From Arthrobacter sp. CAN_C5 (GTDB lineage Bacteria > Actinomycetota > Actinomycetes > Actinomycetales > Micrococcaceae): 64,000 nt of DNA. This document shows, in pieces, positions 29,493 to 38,949 of the stretch. Numbering within the stretch: position 1 is the first letter of the stretch; each line of letters starts with the position of its first letter. Under the pieces are notes generated by a model that had not been told where the DNA came from, did no database searches, and was given only the letters and a program-made list of their open reading frames with translations. Both the position numbers and the translations under genes were made by a program. The DNA lies in assembly GCF_017875735.1 (NCBI RefSeq), contig NZ_JAGGMZ010000001.1:1-64000 (forward strand), given 5' to 3'.

Positions 29493-30899
29493 TTATGCGT
29501 CTTTCCGGCGATGTTTGATCCGGTTGGTGAGTTCCGTGACCTGGTTGAAGATGGCGCGACGCTCTGCCATGAGCTCTCGAATCTTCCGGTCGGCGTGGAT
29601 GACGGTGGTGTGGTCGCGGCCGCCGAGCTCTTGTCCGATCTTGGGAAGAGACATATCGGTCAGTTCCCTGCAGAGATACATGGCAATCTGCCGTGCCGTG
29701 ACGAGTGTGCGTGTTCTCGATTTACTGCACAGCTCCTCCATGCTGATCTGGAAGTAGTCAGCCGTCTGCGCCATGATGACTGCCGAAGTAATTTCCTGGG
29801 CGCCGTCGTCGGTGATTAGATCTTTCAAAACCACCTCGGCCAGGGTGACATCCACTGGTTGACGGTTCAGGCTGGCGAAGGCAGTAACCCGGATCAGTGC
29901 GCCCTCGAGTTCGCGGATATTGGTGGAGATCTTGGAAGCGATGTACTCGAGGACATCGTCAGGGGCACTCATCCCCTCACTGATCGCCTTTTTCCTCAGG
30001 ATGGCGATCCTGGTTTCGAGTTCGGGGGGCTGGATGTCTGTGAGTAGGCCCCACTCGAACCGTGATCGCATTCGGTCCTCGAACCCGGAGAGTTGCTTGG
30101 GTGGAAGGTCGGAAGTGATGACCACCTGCTTGTTGTGGTTGTGGAGCGCATTGAAGGTATGGAAGAACTCCTCCTGTGTACGGTCCTTTCCGGACAGGAA
30201 CTGGATGTCATCAATGAGCAGGATGTCGACGTTGCGGTAGGTCTGCTTGAAACTTGTTCCTTCATCGTCACGGATGGAGTTGATGAAATCGTTGGTGAAC
30301 TCTTCGGAATTCACGTACCGGACACGAATGCCGGTGTATAGGTGCCGGGCATAATGACCAATTGCATGGAGCAGGTGGGTCTTTCCCAGCCCGGAATCCC
30401 CATAGATAAACAGTGGGTTGTAGGCCTTGGCTGGTGCCTCGGCTACGGCGACCGCGGCAGCATGGGCGAAACGGTTCGAGGAACCGATGACGAAGGTGTC
30501 GAAGATGTACTTCGGATTGAGGCGCCCGAATTCGTGGGAATTGCTTGGAAGGGTGGGTGCTGGCTTGGTTTCTTCCCGAATAGGTTCGCTCACCATTGCC
30601 GGCTCGGAATCCTCCACCTCGACGGGGGTCAGCTCGGGATCGATGACGAAAGCACATTGCAGGTCTTCCCGAAACACTGCCCGGAGAGCCTCGTCGAGTG
30701 CAGCCTTAAGGTGGGTCTGCAGAACCTCACGCGTCAGCTCATTGGGAACAGCAACTAACAGGGTGGTCCCGATTAGCCCTTGCGCCTGGGCTAACACCAC
30801 GAAGCCGCGCTGTCGCGGGGTTACCCGTTCATCGTGTTCCAGGGTGCGGATGACCTTGCGCCAAGAACTCCCTACGTCATTTATCTCGTCCGGGCCCAC
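29493..30899 (-). CDS. dnaA: Chromosomal replication initiator DnaA
   Basis: A 468-residue AAA+ initiator. Domain I is about 1-90 ([14 protein letters not shown]); the linker, domain II, is short. Domain III starts [22 protein letters not shown] with Walker [12 protein letters not shown] and Walker [11 protein letters not shown]. Domain IV has the DnaA signature [15 protein letters not shown] that reads DnaA boxes. GTG 30899 follows GAGAGG. The linker is shorter than the long Streptomyces domain II. It fires leftward from a region with DnaA boxes on both flanks, so it is probably autoregulated. Confidence 0.97.
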   Translation of the reverse strand: MGPDEINDVGSSWRKVIRTLEHDERVTPRQRGFVVLAQAQGLIGTTLLVAVPNELTREVLQTHLKAALDEALRAVFREDLQCAFVIDPELTPVEVEDSEPAMVSEPIREETKPAPTLPSNSHEFGRLNPKYIFDTFVIGSSNRFAHAAAVAVAEAPAKAYNPLFIYGDSGLGKTHLLHAIGHYARHLYTGIRVRYVNSEEFTNDFINSIRDDEGTSFKQTYRNVDILLIDDIQFLSGKDRTQEEFFHTFNALHNHNKQVVITSDLPPKQLSGFEDRMRSRFEWGLLTDIQPPELETRIAILRKKAISEGMSAPDDVLEYIASKISTNIRELEGALIRVTAFASLNRQPVDVTLAEVVLKDLITDDGAQEITSAVIMAQTADYFQISMEELCSKSRTRTLVTARQIAMYLCRELTDMSLPKIGQELGGRDHTTVIHADRKIRELMAERRAIFNQVTELTNRIKHRRKDA

Positions 30900-30935
30900 A
30901 AATACCTCTCACCATGTCCATCGAAAAAATGGCCA

Positions 30936-31104
30936 TCATCCACAGGGTTATGCACAGATAGTGGATAAATGGCTCTTGGGCAAGACTAGAGGATGGGTAG
31001 TGCAGAAGATAGCTGGTCTCCGGGCCTTCAGAGCGGCCTTCACGTGAGCCCCCGGTGGGGGTTTCGGGCCCTTGTAGGTAGAGTTGTCCACAGATTGTGC
31101 ATAA
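30936..31104. promoter_or_regulatory. DnaA-box group between dnaA and rpmH
   Basis: Boxes seen: TCATCCACA 30936-30944, TTATGCACA 30948-30956, TTATCCACT on the minus strand 30960-30968, TTGTCCACA 31084-31092, and TTATGCACA on the minus strand 31096-31104. They lie upstream of dnaA and rpmH and may be the second part of the origin or autoregulate dnaA. The whole 30900-31345 gap has no other gene. Confidence 0.7.
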
Positions 31105-31147
31105 AGAAACACCACAGGGTCACCTTGCGGGAGCCGAGCCACCCAGT

Positions 31148-31177
31148 TTGACTGGTGTGGTCGCGGTCGCCTAACGT
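31148..31177 (+). promoter_or_regulatory. Promoter of the rpmH operon
   Basis: TTGACT at 31148-31153 and TAACGT at 31172-31177 are separated by 18 bases, a good sigma-70-type match about 170 bases before rpmH. Confidence 0.55.
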
Positions 31178-31345
31178 TATGTAGTCCTATATGTCTGCAT
31201 TTTGCATGCCTGCACACCGGTTCCCTGAGCCGACATGCGCGGCCCCTGCTCCACCCGCAGACAACACACATCGAAACGCCAGTCTGTTCTTCCCCCTTGT
31301 AGCAATGGACTGGACGCATCCTCAGATTGTCTTGGAGTAAATACA

Positions 31346-31483
31346 GTGAGCAAGCGGACCTTTCAGCCGAATAACCGCCGCCGGGCTAAGAAGCACGGCT
31401 TTCGCCTTCGGATGCGCACCCGCGCTGGCCGAGCCATCCTTTCAGCACGCCGTGGCAAAGGCCGCACCGAGCTGTCGGCATAA
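31346..31483 (+). CDS. rpmH: Ribosomal protein bL34
   Basis: A 45-residue, Arg/Lys-rich protein starting [28 protein letters not shown] and ending [11 protein letters not shown], the full bL34 sequence. GTG 31346 is preceded by TTGGAG. It is the first gene of the rightward rpmH-rnpA-yidD-yidC block and shares its upstream region with dnaA. Confidence 0.97.
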   Translation: MSKRTFQPNNRRRAKKHGFRLRMRTRAGRAILSARRGKGRTELSA

Positions 31484-31567
31484 GCTGCCATAGCTAGTTT
31501 GACGAAGACGCGGGTCTGTTCAGCGGCGCAACACGTCCTAGCAACCCAGTTGTTCCGGAGTCTCTAA

Positions 31568-31921
31568 ATGTTGGCTCGTATCAACAGGGTCCGGACAGCA
31601 ACCGACTTCACCCATACCGTACGTTCCGGCTCCCGATCTGGGCGCCGGAACTTGGTGTTATACGCGGTAACCACGCCTGAGACGGATCCCAGTAGGTTCG
31701 GGTTCATCGTCTCAAAGGCCGTGGGGAACGCAGTGACACGAAACCTCGTTAAGAGGAGACTAAGACAAATGGCGGCGTCAGCCATCTCTCGGCATCCCAG
31801 TGGACTGGCCGTAGTGGTCCGCGCGTTGCCGCCTGCCGCTGATGCAACCTGGAGTCAGCTCGCCAGCGACTTCGACCGGGCATTCAACTCAGCGTCCAGC
31901 AGGAAGAGAGGCAGCACATGA
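31568..31921 (+). CDS. rnpA: Ribonuclease P protein component
   Basis: A 117-residue basic protein that binds the RNase P RNA and helps process tRNA 5' ends. The RNR motif is [18 protein letters not shown], preceded by [15 protein letters not shown] precedes the ATG. It ends with four-base overlap onto yidD, the standard order. Confidence 0.95.
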   Translation: MLARINRVRTATDFTHTVRSGSRSGRRNLVLYAVTTPETDPSRFGFIVSKAVGNAVTRNLVKRRLRQMAASAISRHPSGLAVVVRALPPAADATWSQLASDFDRAFNSASSRKRGST

Positions 31922-32265
31922 GCACTGCCGACTCTCCTGTTTCCCAGTTTCGTGACCTCCCGGCCAACTCCGTGATCGGACTTCTGAAGCTGTATCGAAC
32001 GGTCATCTCCCCTTTGTATGGACCTGTCTGCAGATTCTTCCCTTCCTGCTCGGCCTATGCCCTGGAAGCTGTCACTGTGCATGGTGCCATCAAGGGCAGC
32101 GGTCTGGCTGTGCGACGGATTTGCCGATGCCACCCCTGGAATGACGGCGGCGTGGATCATGTTCCCGCTGGCGGACGGACGTTTCCCGCGGGCAAAGTAC
32201 CCCAAATTGTTGTGCTGAATCATCCTGTGATTCCCGCTGATGACGAAAGCCGCTCGGCGGCCTGA
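31918..32265 (+). CDS. yidD: Membrane protein insertion efficiency factor YidD
   Basis: A 115-residue protein with the YidD signature [40 protein letters not shown] and [17 protein letters not shown]. It is a peripheral membrane protein with an amphipathic N-terminal helix, thought to help the YidC insertase encoded next door. It overlaps rnpA by four bases. The C-terminus is about 20 residues longer than the core domain. Confidence 0.94.
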   Translation: MSTADSPVSQFRDLPANSVIGLLKLYRTVISPLYGPVCRFFPSCSAYALEAVTVHGAIKGSGLAVRRICRCHPWNDGGVDHVPAGGRTFPAGKVPQIVVLNHPVIPADDESRSAA

Positions 32266-32278
32266 GGAGCAAATAGCT

Positions 32279-33241
32279 ATGGATTTCTTCGGTACCATCC
32301 TTTTCCCGTTCCAGTGGCTGGTGTCATGGATCATGACGTTCTTCCACGACGGGTTCACCTTCCTGGGGATGGACGGGGCGTCCGGCTGGACCTGGACTCT
32401 CTCGATCGTCGGCCTCGTGGTGGTGATCCGTGCGGCCTTGATCCCGGTATTTGTCAAGCAGATCAAAGCCCAGCGAGGGATGCAGGCGCTGCAGCCTGAC
32501 CTGCGGAAGCTGCAGAAAAAGTACAAGGGCAAAACCGATCAGCTTTCGCGCCAGGCTATGACCCAGGAGCAGATGGCGCTGTACAAGAAGCACGGCACCA
32601 ACCCGTTCGCGGCCTGCCTGCCGATCCTGATTCAGATGCCGTTCTTCTTTGCCCTCTTCACTGTGCTCAATGGTGTTTCCCGGGCATCCGAGACCGGTGA
32701 GACTATCGGTGCAATGACCACGCAGGAGGTCCGTCAGTTCGACGACGCGACCATTTTTGGGGCGCCGCTGTCCTCTACCTTCCTGGGGAGCTTCGGCGAG
32801 AACGCGAACGTCAGCGTGATTATTCTGTCTGTGATCATGATTCTGGCGATGACGGCGTCTCAGTTCATCACTCAGAAGCAGATCATGGCCAAGAACATGT
32901 CGGAGGAGGCTATGCAGAGCCCCTTCATGCGGCAGCAGAAGCTGATGCTCTATATCCTCCCGCTGGTCTTCGGTATCGGCGGCATCAACTTCCCCATTGG
33001 CGTTCTGATCTACTGGACCACGACGAACATCTGGACGATGGCCCAGCAGTTCTACGTGATTCGCCGCATGCCTACTCCTGGTTCGCCAGCAGCAAAGGCG
33101 CTGGCCGAGCGTCGCGCGAAGAAGGGTCTCCCAATGATGCCCCTACTCGGCGAGAAGAAATCCGAGCCAGTCGTCGAAGAGGTTATCGAGACCAAAGGTC
33201 AGCGCACCCAGCCGCAGCGTAAGAACAGGAAGAAAAAATGA
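32279..33241 (+). CDS. yidC: Membrane protein insertase YidC
   Basis: A 320-residue insertase. It opens MDFFGTILFPFQWLVSWIM (first helix), followed by the conserved WTLSIVGLVVVIRAALIPVFVKQIKAQRGM with the hydrophilic-groove Arg in VVIRAALIP. A coiled coil (residues about 80-115) has LQKKYKGKTDQLSRQAM. Later helices include ACLPILIQMPFFFALFTVL, and the tail is basic (QRKNRKKK), able to touch the ribosome. ATG 32279 follows GAGGAGC; an in-frame start at 32240 would lie inside yidD. It overlaps the jag-type gene by 4 bases. Confidence 0.95.
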   Translation: MDFFGTILFPFQWLVSWIMTFFHDGFTFLGMDGASGWTWTLSIVGLVVVIRAALIPVFVKQIKAQRGMQALQPDLRKLQKKYKGKTDQLSRQAMTQEQMALYKKHGTNPFAACLPILIQMPFFFALFTVLNGVSRASETGETIGAMTTQEVRQFDDATIFGAPLSSTFLGSFGENANVSVIILSVIMILAMTASQFITQKQIMAKNMSEEAMQSPFMRQQKLMLYILPLVFGIGGINFPIGVLIYWTTTNIWTMAQQFYVIRRMPTPGSPAAKALAERRAKKGLPMMPLLGEKKSEPVVEEVIETKGQRTQPQRKNRKKK

Positions 33242-33807
33242 CAGCAGAGAATGTTCCCGCAGCTGGCGCCGAGGAATCGATCGATAGTGCAGCACAGGAC
33301 CCGGCACAGGACGGCGAGTCCTCGGCGACAGTGAGTCGTCTCGAGGATGAGGGCGATGTCGCAGCCGACTACCTGGAGGAGCTCCTCGACATCGCTGATA
33401 TCGATGGGGACATCGATATTGAGGTCAGGAACGGACGCACCTACATTTCGATTGTGTCCGAGGACCCTTCGAGCGGGTCTTTGAATGGGTTGGTGGGTCA
33501 GGATGGTGAAGTGCTTGAGGCGCTGCAGGAGCTAGCCCGGCTGTCCGTCCTCACCTCGACTGACAACCGGTCCCGCCTCGTATTGGACATCGATGGCTTC
33601 CGTGAGGTTCGGGGTAAGGAACTCCGAGATATCGCTGCCGATGCGGTGAAGAAGACCAAGGAAACCGGCGACGAGGTCGCGCTCGAGCCCATGTCAGCTT
33701 ACGAGCGGAAAATTGTGCATGATGTGGTGGCCGAACTCGGGTCCATCAGTGAGTCGGAGGGTGAGGGCTCCGGCCGGCACATCGTCGTCTCGCCTGCGGA
33801 CTCCTGA
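33238..33807 (+). CDS. jag: Jag/KhpB-type RNA-binding protein (KH and R3H)
   Basis: A 189-residue protein. An acidic N-terminus (about 1-40) precedes a KH-like region (YLEELLDIADIDGDIDIEVR, then GQDGEVLEALQELARL) and an R3H domain (ALEPMSAYERKIVHDVVAEL near 145-165). In Gram-positives it is the KhpB-type small-RNA binding partner. ATGA overlaps the yidC stop. Acidic linkers are usual. Confidence 0.92.
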   Translation: MTAENVPAAGAEESIDSAAQDPAQDGESSATVSRLEDEGDVAADYLEELLDIADIDGDIDIEVRNGRTYISIVSEDPSSGSLNGLVGQDGEVLEALQELARLSVLTSTDNRSRLVLDIDGFREVRGKELRDIAADAVKKTKETGDEVALEPMSAYERKIVHDVVAELGSISESEGEGSGRHIVVSPADS

Positions 33808-33830
33808 CGGTTTGGAGTGGATATCTAGTT

Positions 33831-34463
33831 ATGGCTGAGATTAGCGAGTCCGACCTCAGGGCCGCCCACACACTCTTCGGGACCCGATTCGACTTGGCGG
33901 AACGCTATGTTGAGCACCTTGCAACAAGTGGAATTGAACGGGGACTCCTGGGTCCCAGGGAAGTACCACGATTGTGGAGCCGGCATGTGCTCAACTGCGC
34001 GGTTACAGCAGAGTTGTTCCCCTCTGAAGCTACGGTTGCCGACGTCGGCAGTGGCGCCGGACTGCCGGGCATCGCCCTTGCGATCGCGCGCCCGGACTTA
34101 TCGTTGACTCTTATTGAGCCGCTTGAACGCCGCGTGATTTGGCTTCGTGAGGTAATCACTGACCTGGAGTTGCCCAACGTGGAGGTGTTTAGGGGGCGCG
34201 CGGAGGAGGCTGTCGGTACGGTGAAGGCAACAGTGGTCACCGCACGGGCGGTGTCCGCACTCGGTGGGCTGGCAGCGATGACCATTCCGATTCTCGAGGG
34301 GAAGGGCGAGCTCCTGGCCATCAAAGGTCAAAGTGCGCCCGATGAAGTGGCTAAGTCACGCAAGCTCATCCGTAAACTTGGGGGCAGGGAAGTCTCCGTG
34401 CAACAGGTTGGAGCCGAACTTCTTGAACAGCCGACCACTGTTGTACGGATCCTGGTCGGGTAG
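33831..34463 (+). CDS. rsmG: 16S rRNA (guanine-N7) methyltransferase RsmG
   Basis: A 210-residue SAM-dependent methyltransferase. Motif I is VADVGSGAGLPGIALAIARP (about 67-86), followed by LTLIEPLERRVIWLREV, and the substrate-binding GELLAIKGQSAPDEV is near 160. It modifies G527 of 16S rRNA in the 530 loop. It lies between the jag-type gene and parA, the standard order. Confidence 0.94.
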   Translation: MAEISESDLRAAHTLFGTRFDLAERYVEHLATSGIERGLLGPREVPRLWSRHVLNCAVTAELFPSEATVADVGSGAGLPGIALAIARPDLSLTLIEPLERRVIWLREVITDLELPNVEVFRGRAEEAVGTVKATVVTARAVSALGGLAAMTIPILEGKGELLAIKGQSAPDEVAKSRKLIRKLGGREVSVQQVGAELLEQPTTVVRILVG

Positions 34464-34585
34464 TCCTGCGCTCCCTCCCGCGAATCTTCCGAAGCACAGG
34501 CTATCCGAGGGCTGGTTAGCCGTCACCCACCGGCTACTCTAGAAGTAGGACCGGACCCCGGCATGGTGAAAGTGAGTTATCCCGC

Positions 34586-35683
34586 GTGACCCCGAAAGAC
34601 GCTACCAAGCGGCCGCAACCGCTCATTGCTGACGGATTTGCTCTTGCTGAAGGCCAGAGCAATATTCAACCGGAAGCGGTTGTTGATCCGTTGAAAGCCC
34701 ATGATGTTTCACGTGAAACAGATGCAGAGACCGCGGCCGTTCAGAAGAATGGGACCGAACGCTCAGGTTCGTCAAATGCACCACAAAGGAACATCATGGA
34801 TGCGATAGACGACAGCACACCGTTGGCCAGGGAACTGGCCAACGAGAACCGACGCCGGGAAAAGTTGAGTGGAAGGAACCTGCCGCGACCACGGGCCACC
34901 AGGGTATTTACGGTCAGCAACCAAAAGGGTGGAGTCGGAAAGACGACGACGACGGTCAATATTGCTGCTGCCCTAGCCGCTGCAGGGCTGAACGTGCTGG
35001 TCATTGACATTGACCCGCAAGGCAACGCATCCACCGCCCTCGGCGTCCCGCACCATGCTGAAGTTGATAGCATCTACGACGTATTGATAGATGACCTTCC
35101 GCTGGGACAAGTGGTGGCCCAGTGTCCCGACGTTTCGAACCTCCTGTGTGCCCCCGCCACGATCCACCTGGCCGGCGCAGAGATCGAGCTGGTGTCACTG
35201 GTAGCCAGGGAACAGAGACTCCGTCGGGCAATTGACGTCTATGCGCGGGAGCGTGCGGAGCAGGGCGAGGAACGTCTCGACTACATCTTTATCGATTGTC
35301 CACCCAGTCTGGGCCTACTCACCGTCAATGCGTTTGTTGCCGCTCAAGAGGTTCTCATCCCAATTCAGTGCGAGTATTACGCGCTGGAAGGGCTGAGTCA
35401 GCTGTTGAAGAATATCGAAATGATCCAGAAGCACCTCAATGCGGAGCTTGTGGTCTCGACCATTCTTCTGACTATGTATGACGGCAGAACAAATCTTGCC
35501 GCTCAGGTAGCATCAGAGGTTCGGGAACACTTCCCTAAACAGGTCCTCAAAGCGGTAGTCCCACGTTCGGTGAGGATCTCGGAAGCGCCCAGCTACCAAC
35601 AGACAGTCATGACCTATGACCCCTCGTCCAGCGGAGCACTTTCCTATCTTGAAGCTGCGTCTGAAATCGCTGAACGCGGCTAG
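34586..35683 (+). CDS. parA: Chromosome partitioning ATPase ParA
   Basis: A 365-residue Walker-type ATPase that binds DNA in a gradient and moves ParB-parS complexes. Deviant Walker A is KGGVGKTTTTVNIAAALA near 113, DIDPQGNASTALG follows, and Walker B is IFIDCPPSLGLLTVNA. A low-complexity N-terminal ~100 residues contains a perfect parS site in the DNA (34705-34720), which reads DVSRET in the protein. GTG 34586 is the longest start; later in-frame starts would lose the parS-coded peptide. It is followed by parB. Confidence 0.95.
   Translation: MTPKDATKRPQPLIADGFALAEGQSNIQPEAVVDPLKAHDVSRETDAETAAVQKNGTERSGSSNAPQRNIMDAIDDSTPLARELANENRRREKLSGRNLPRPRATRVFTVSNQKGGVGKTTTTVNIAAALAAAGLNVLVIDIDPQGNASTALGVPHHAEVDSIYDVLIDDLPLGQVVAQCPDVSNLLCAPATIHLAGAEIELVSLVAREQRLRRAIDVYARERAEQGEERLDYIFIDCPPSLGLLTVNAFVAAQEVLIPIQCEYYALEGLSQLLKNIEMIQKHLNAELVVSTILLTMYDGRTNLAAQVASEVREHFPKQVLKAVVPRSVRISEAPSYQQTVMTYDPSSSGALSYLEAASEIAERG
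34705..34720. other. parS: parS site inside parA (perfect)
   Basis: TGTTTCACGTGAAACA, the exact 16-bp ParB binding palindrome, in the linker-coding part of parA. It reads V-S-R-E-T in frame. Confidence 0.95.
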
Positions 35684-35776
35684 TACTCCTCGCCCATAAC
35701 AGCGATTAACGGCAGTATCATCAGATCAATAAACATACTTTGCAGATTGATTCTGCGCATCTGAAGGGACCGGCTC

Positions 35777-37150
35777 ATGGTTGAGAAGCGACGCGGATTA
35801 GGCCGAGGCCTCGGGGCGCTCATTCCTAGCGCTCCTGCAAGTGAACCCGTTGAGACATCGGAATCCCCCACTCCCCGGAGTGGGCGACCAGCCGACATGT
35901 TCTTTCCTGCGGCGCCCGAACGAGGTGCCAGGGCCGAGGATCGCGATACCTCCGGTGGAACCACAGCCCGGACAGGCTCCGGGATCAACAAAGAAGCGCT
36001 GAGAGCCCCCACACGTGAGACGAAACGCGGCTCTTCAAAGAGGACCGGCGCCACCGCGGGCCGTGACAAGATGGCCGGGAAGCCTCTGACCGCAAGCAAG
36101 GACGGGGGCGCTTCAGCTACAGCAGAGCGCCAGGAGCCTGAGCACAATTTCAAGAACGATGAAGTCGCGCCGGTCTCCGATTCCCGTCTCCCCGACGAGA
36201 ATGCGGCTGCGGCTGCGAATACCGTCGGAGACGAGACGGCAGATACCGAACCTGCTGCAGATGTGAGCCCTACCGAGAACGAGGTTTCACGTGAAACAGC
36301 GGCATCGGTAAGCGCCCCGGATCTGATGACTGTGCCGGGGGCGACCTTCGCCGAGATCCAGATCGATCTCATCCATGCAAACCGGAAGCAGCCTCGAAGC
36401 GTCTTCGACGAAGACGAGATGGCCGAGTTGGTTAACTCCATCCGTGAAATCGGCGTCCTGCAGCCCATTGTTGTCCGTCCTTCCACTGAAGGTGGGGACC
36501 AGCCATACGAATTGGTGATGGGCGAAAGGCGGTGGCGAGCGACTCGAGAAGCTGGATTGGCGGCTGTCCCCGCGATCATCCGATCGACCACGGACGATGA
36601 TCTTCTGAGGGATGCCCTCCTGGAGAACTTACATCGAAGTCAACTGAATCCGCTTGAGGAAGCGGCGGCCTATCAACAGTTGCTGGATGACTTCGGCTGT
36701 TCTCATGACGAGTTGGCAGAACGTATAGGAAGATCTCGACCTCAGATTTCTAACACCTTGCGGCTGATGAAACTTCCGCCTCTCGTCCAGCGTCGACTCG
36801 CGGCTGGCATTATCTCGGCGGGTCACGCCAGGGCCTTGCTGGGCCTAAGTGATCAGGTGGAGATGGAGAAGCTGGCACAGAAGATCGTGGCGGAAGGGCT
36901 TTCGGTACGCACCACCGAGGAATTGGTGTCGATGAATGATGGCCTCAGGAGACCAGTTAAGCCATCCAGTCCACGCGCTGGCGCTCGGCATGAACGCCTG
37001 GACTACCTCGCAACCAGCCTGTCCGACCGATTGGACACCAATGTGAAGATCACCCTTGGGGCACGCAAGGGTAAGGTCAGCATTGAGTTCGCCAGTGTCG
37101 ATGATCTGAACCGAATCATGGGCGTCCTGGGAACCAACCAGACTCCATAG
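35777..37150 (+). CDS. parB: Chromosome partitioning protein ParB (CTPase clamp)
   Basis: A 457-residue ParB. It opens [17 protein letters not shown], a ParA-activating N-terminus. Residues about 20-185 are unusually long and low-complexity. The CTP/ParB-N domain follows: [38 protein letters not shown], and the C-box [14 protein letters not shown] at about 246. A helix-turn-helix ([28 protein letters not shown]) and a C-terminal dimer domain end it. A parS site is embedded near residue 170 (36283-36298), read as EVSRET. The 93-bp gap to parA has a good ribosome site (GAAGGG). Confidence 0.95.
   Translation: MVEKRRGLGRGLGALIPSAPASEPVETSESPTPRSGRPADMFFPAAPERGARAEDRDTSGGTTARTGSGINKEALRAPTRETKRGSSKRTGATAGRDKMAGKPLTASKDGGASATAERQEPEHNFKNDEVAPVSDSRLPDENAAAAANTVGDETADTEPAADVSPTENEVSRETAASVSAPDLMTVPGATFAEIQIDLIHANRKQPRSVFDEDEMAELVNSIREIGVLQPIVVRPSTEGGDQPYELVMGERRWRATREAGLAAVPAIIRSTTDDDLLRDALLENLHRSQLNPLEEAAAYQQLLDDFGCSHDELAERIGRSRPQISNTLRLMKLPPLVQRRLAAGIISAGHARALLGLSDQVEMEKLAQKIVAEGLSVRTTEELVSMNDGLRRPVKPSSPRAGARHERLDYLATSLSDRLDTNVKITLGARKGKVSIEFASVDDLNRIMGVLGTNQTP
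36283..36298. other. parS: parS site inside parB
   Basis: GGTTTCACGTGAAACA: the 14-bp core GTTTCACGTGAAAC is perfect, and only the outer 5' base differs from the 16-mer. It reads E-V-S-R-E-T in the parB linker. Confidence 0.93.
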
Positions 37151-37160
37151 TAGTTGGCGA

Positions 37161-37176
37161 CGTTTCACGTGAAACA
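37161..37176. other. parS: parS site
   Basis: CGTTTCACGTGAAACA with a perfect 14-bp core, 10 bases after the parB stop. Confidence 0.93.
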
Positions 37177-37564
37177 GTCTCATTATGGGTTTCAGCTGGA
37201 ATCCGCTCGTCACCTCCAGGCATAGGAGATATGTTCACTAGGTCGAACGGCTGAAGCGACTCGCGTGCGCGGTATCTCGACCAGCAGTACCAGGCGCATT
37301 TTGCTCGTCCATCCCGATCCCGTTGCCTAGGCGGTTCCCTTGGTCTGCTGACAGAGTGATAGCCGGCTCTAAGGCGGCCCGATTCTCGCGATTCTAGAGG
37401 TTATCAGTCCGATAGGTCGTTCATGAGAAGTGCTTCAGGCGATATCTCAGCGTACTGGCCCAAGATTGGCGTGTAGACGTGAGAAGATCGAGCCCGAGTC
37501 CGGTACGTCGTCTGGCGGGACGAGGTGACGCCTGTCGTTCCAGCGTAGTGGTCCTATATCGGTG

Positions 37565-37580
37565 CGTTTCACGTGAAACA
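37565..37580. other. parS: parS site
   Basis: CGTTTCACGTGAAACA with a perfect 14-bp core. It is the first of three sites at an exact 91-bp pitch. Confidence 0.93.
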
Positions 37581-37655
37581 AAGAGTCCTAGTTCGCACGT
37601 AGCTTCATCTGCCGTAATGACATTTTTCGTTTCTATATGTTGCCCCCTGCGGATT

Positions 37656-37671
37656 TGTCTCACGTGACACG
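37656..37671. other. Degenerate parS-like site
   Basis: The core GTCTCACGTGACAC has two mismatches to GTTTCACGTGAAAC but keeps the central CACGTG. It lies exactly 91 bp from each neighbour. Confidence 0.5.
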
Positions 37672-37746
37672 CGGGCAAGTTCTCGAGGCCAAAACTTCCA
37701 GAATGTCTGGAAAGCGGCCCGGACCGACCCGGATCCCATCTAGCTG

Positions 37747-37762
37747 TGTTTCACGTGAAACG
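37747..37762. other. parS: parS site
   Basis: TGTTTCACGTGAAACG with a perfect 14-bp core. Confidence 0.93.
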
Positions 37763-37935
37763 GAGCGGCACCAGCTCACTTAAGATGAGCAGGTCCTAGT
37801 CAGCCTGATTTGCAGAAATGGGAATATTGGGTTGAGGGTAGCATCAACTGTTTCGAAGCTCGAGGCGTTGCCGCCGTAGAACCTGTCGTGAGGGCCGCGA
37901 CGGGCGGGCCGGAACCCCTTCAAGATCGAAGCTAT

Positions 37936-37951
37936 GGTTTCACGTGGAACC
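37936..37951. other. Variant parS site in a longer palindrome
   Basis: The core GTTTCACGTGGAAC has one mismatch (A to G at position 11). Flanks CTATG and CATAG extend the symmetry to 24 bp at 37932-37955, with only that pair mismatched. Confidence 0.7.
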
Positions 37952-38205
37952 ATAGTGCACTGGAGGCGCCGCTTGTATGGCTAATGAGACCTACTGTGAA
38001 TCTAGCGTCCCCTGCGGCTAGATCACCAGCGACATTAGTTAGGTACCCTCGCCTTACCGGACAAATGGAACGTGCTTGAGCCAGCATTCTTATCACCTGG
38101 GTGGACCATCATGCTTGATGATTCCTTTCGGTATCCGGTCTCCCGCGGGAGCCTTCGGAAGTTTCGACTAGGGACCGTCCCCCTTAGCCAGCTGTGGGAT
38201 GGTCC

Positions 38206-38221
38206 TGTGTCACGTGAAACG
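38206..38221. other. Variant parS site
   Basis: The core GTGTCACGTGAAAC has one mismatch. Confidence 0.7.
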
Positions 38222-38672
38222 GACCCGTCTGATCGCCCATCGTTGATACATTGAGTGAGGAATGAAGGCCGGGGAACGGCAGATGACGCAATCTATGAAG
38301 ACACATCGCCCTGCCTCCGATTACTACCCTACCGGTGACACCGGGCTCCGCTGTGGTCCCCATGCGTTCGGACAGCCTCGAGCCTCAATAAGGGATACCC
38401 GCCGCTCCGTCCGAGTCACTATTCACGGTCTTTTTCATAGGTCGCATTCGGACCTACAAGATTCAGGGTTAGTTTCATGACCGACTAAGGTGCTGCTGTC
38501 CGATAGCTCTTGGAGCCACCATTCTGAAGCATACAAAGGTATCCGTGTACTAGAAGCAACTCTGATCCTGGGACTTGATCTGATCCTGTCCAATATGCCC
38601 GTGATTATCGATGGACGCCATAGGAACAATCCCGGTGTGTGAAATTGCTGGCCTACATGGCTTCGCCACGCG

Positions 38673-38688
38673 TGTTTCACGTGAAACC
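38673..38688. other. parS: parS site
   Basis: TGTTTCACGTGAAACC with a perfect 14-bp core. It is the last site before trxA. Confidence 0.93.
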
Positions 38689-38949
38689 GATGTAGACCTG
38701 TGGATTGGGAGTTTCGATCGATGGTGTGGGTGACGATGTCTGCGTCTGCGAGCTCGTACCCGGTTAGCGCCCGCCAGGAGTCTGGACCGGAGCTCGGTGG
38801 TGGTGGGATGAATCCAGAGTTGGGCCGTGGCTTGTCGGGAGTCCAGGGGTTGGGTGGCCACGGGATATGGGGGGGCTTCTTGCCCGCGCTGCACGAAGGT
38901 TGACCATTCCTGGTAACGGCGTCCTGCTCTACGGCGCCCGCTTTAAGCG

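Larger units (their letters stand above)
37151..38949. other. Gene-free centromere-like region with a parS array
   Basis: This stretch has no gene I can defend: the open frames have poor codon bias and no family match. It carries seven parS-like sites, listed one by one. Other features are a small perfect palindrome (TTCCAGA-ATG-TCTGGAA, 37696-37712) and GCTCA-N7-TGAGC near 37773. It is probably the main ParB loading region beside the origin. Confidence 0.7.

Noticed and set aside
36008-36021. Another parS site inside parB
   Set aside because: It keeps CACGTG but has five mismatches in the 14-bp core; mentioned only as a possible remnant.
37810-38079. 89-residue open frame in the parS region
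   Set aside because: It reads through a parS variant, lacks codon bias and a ribosome site; its only notable motif comes from the parS sequence itself.
38550-38894. 114-residue minus-strand open frame after the parS array
   Set aside because: Composition is chance-like (many Arg, His, Pro), it spans a perfect parS, and no homology was recognised.
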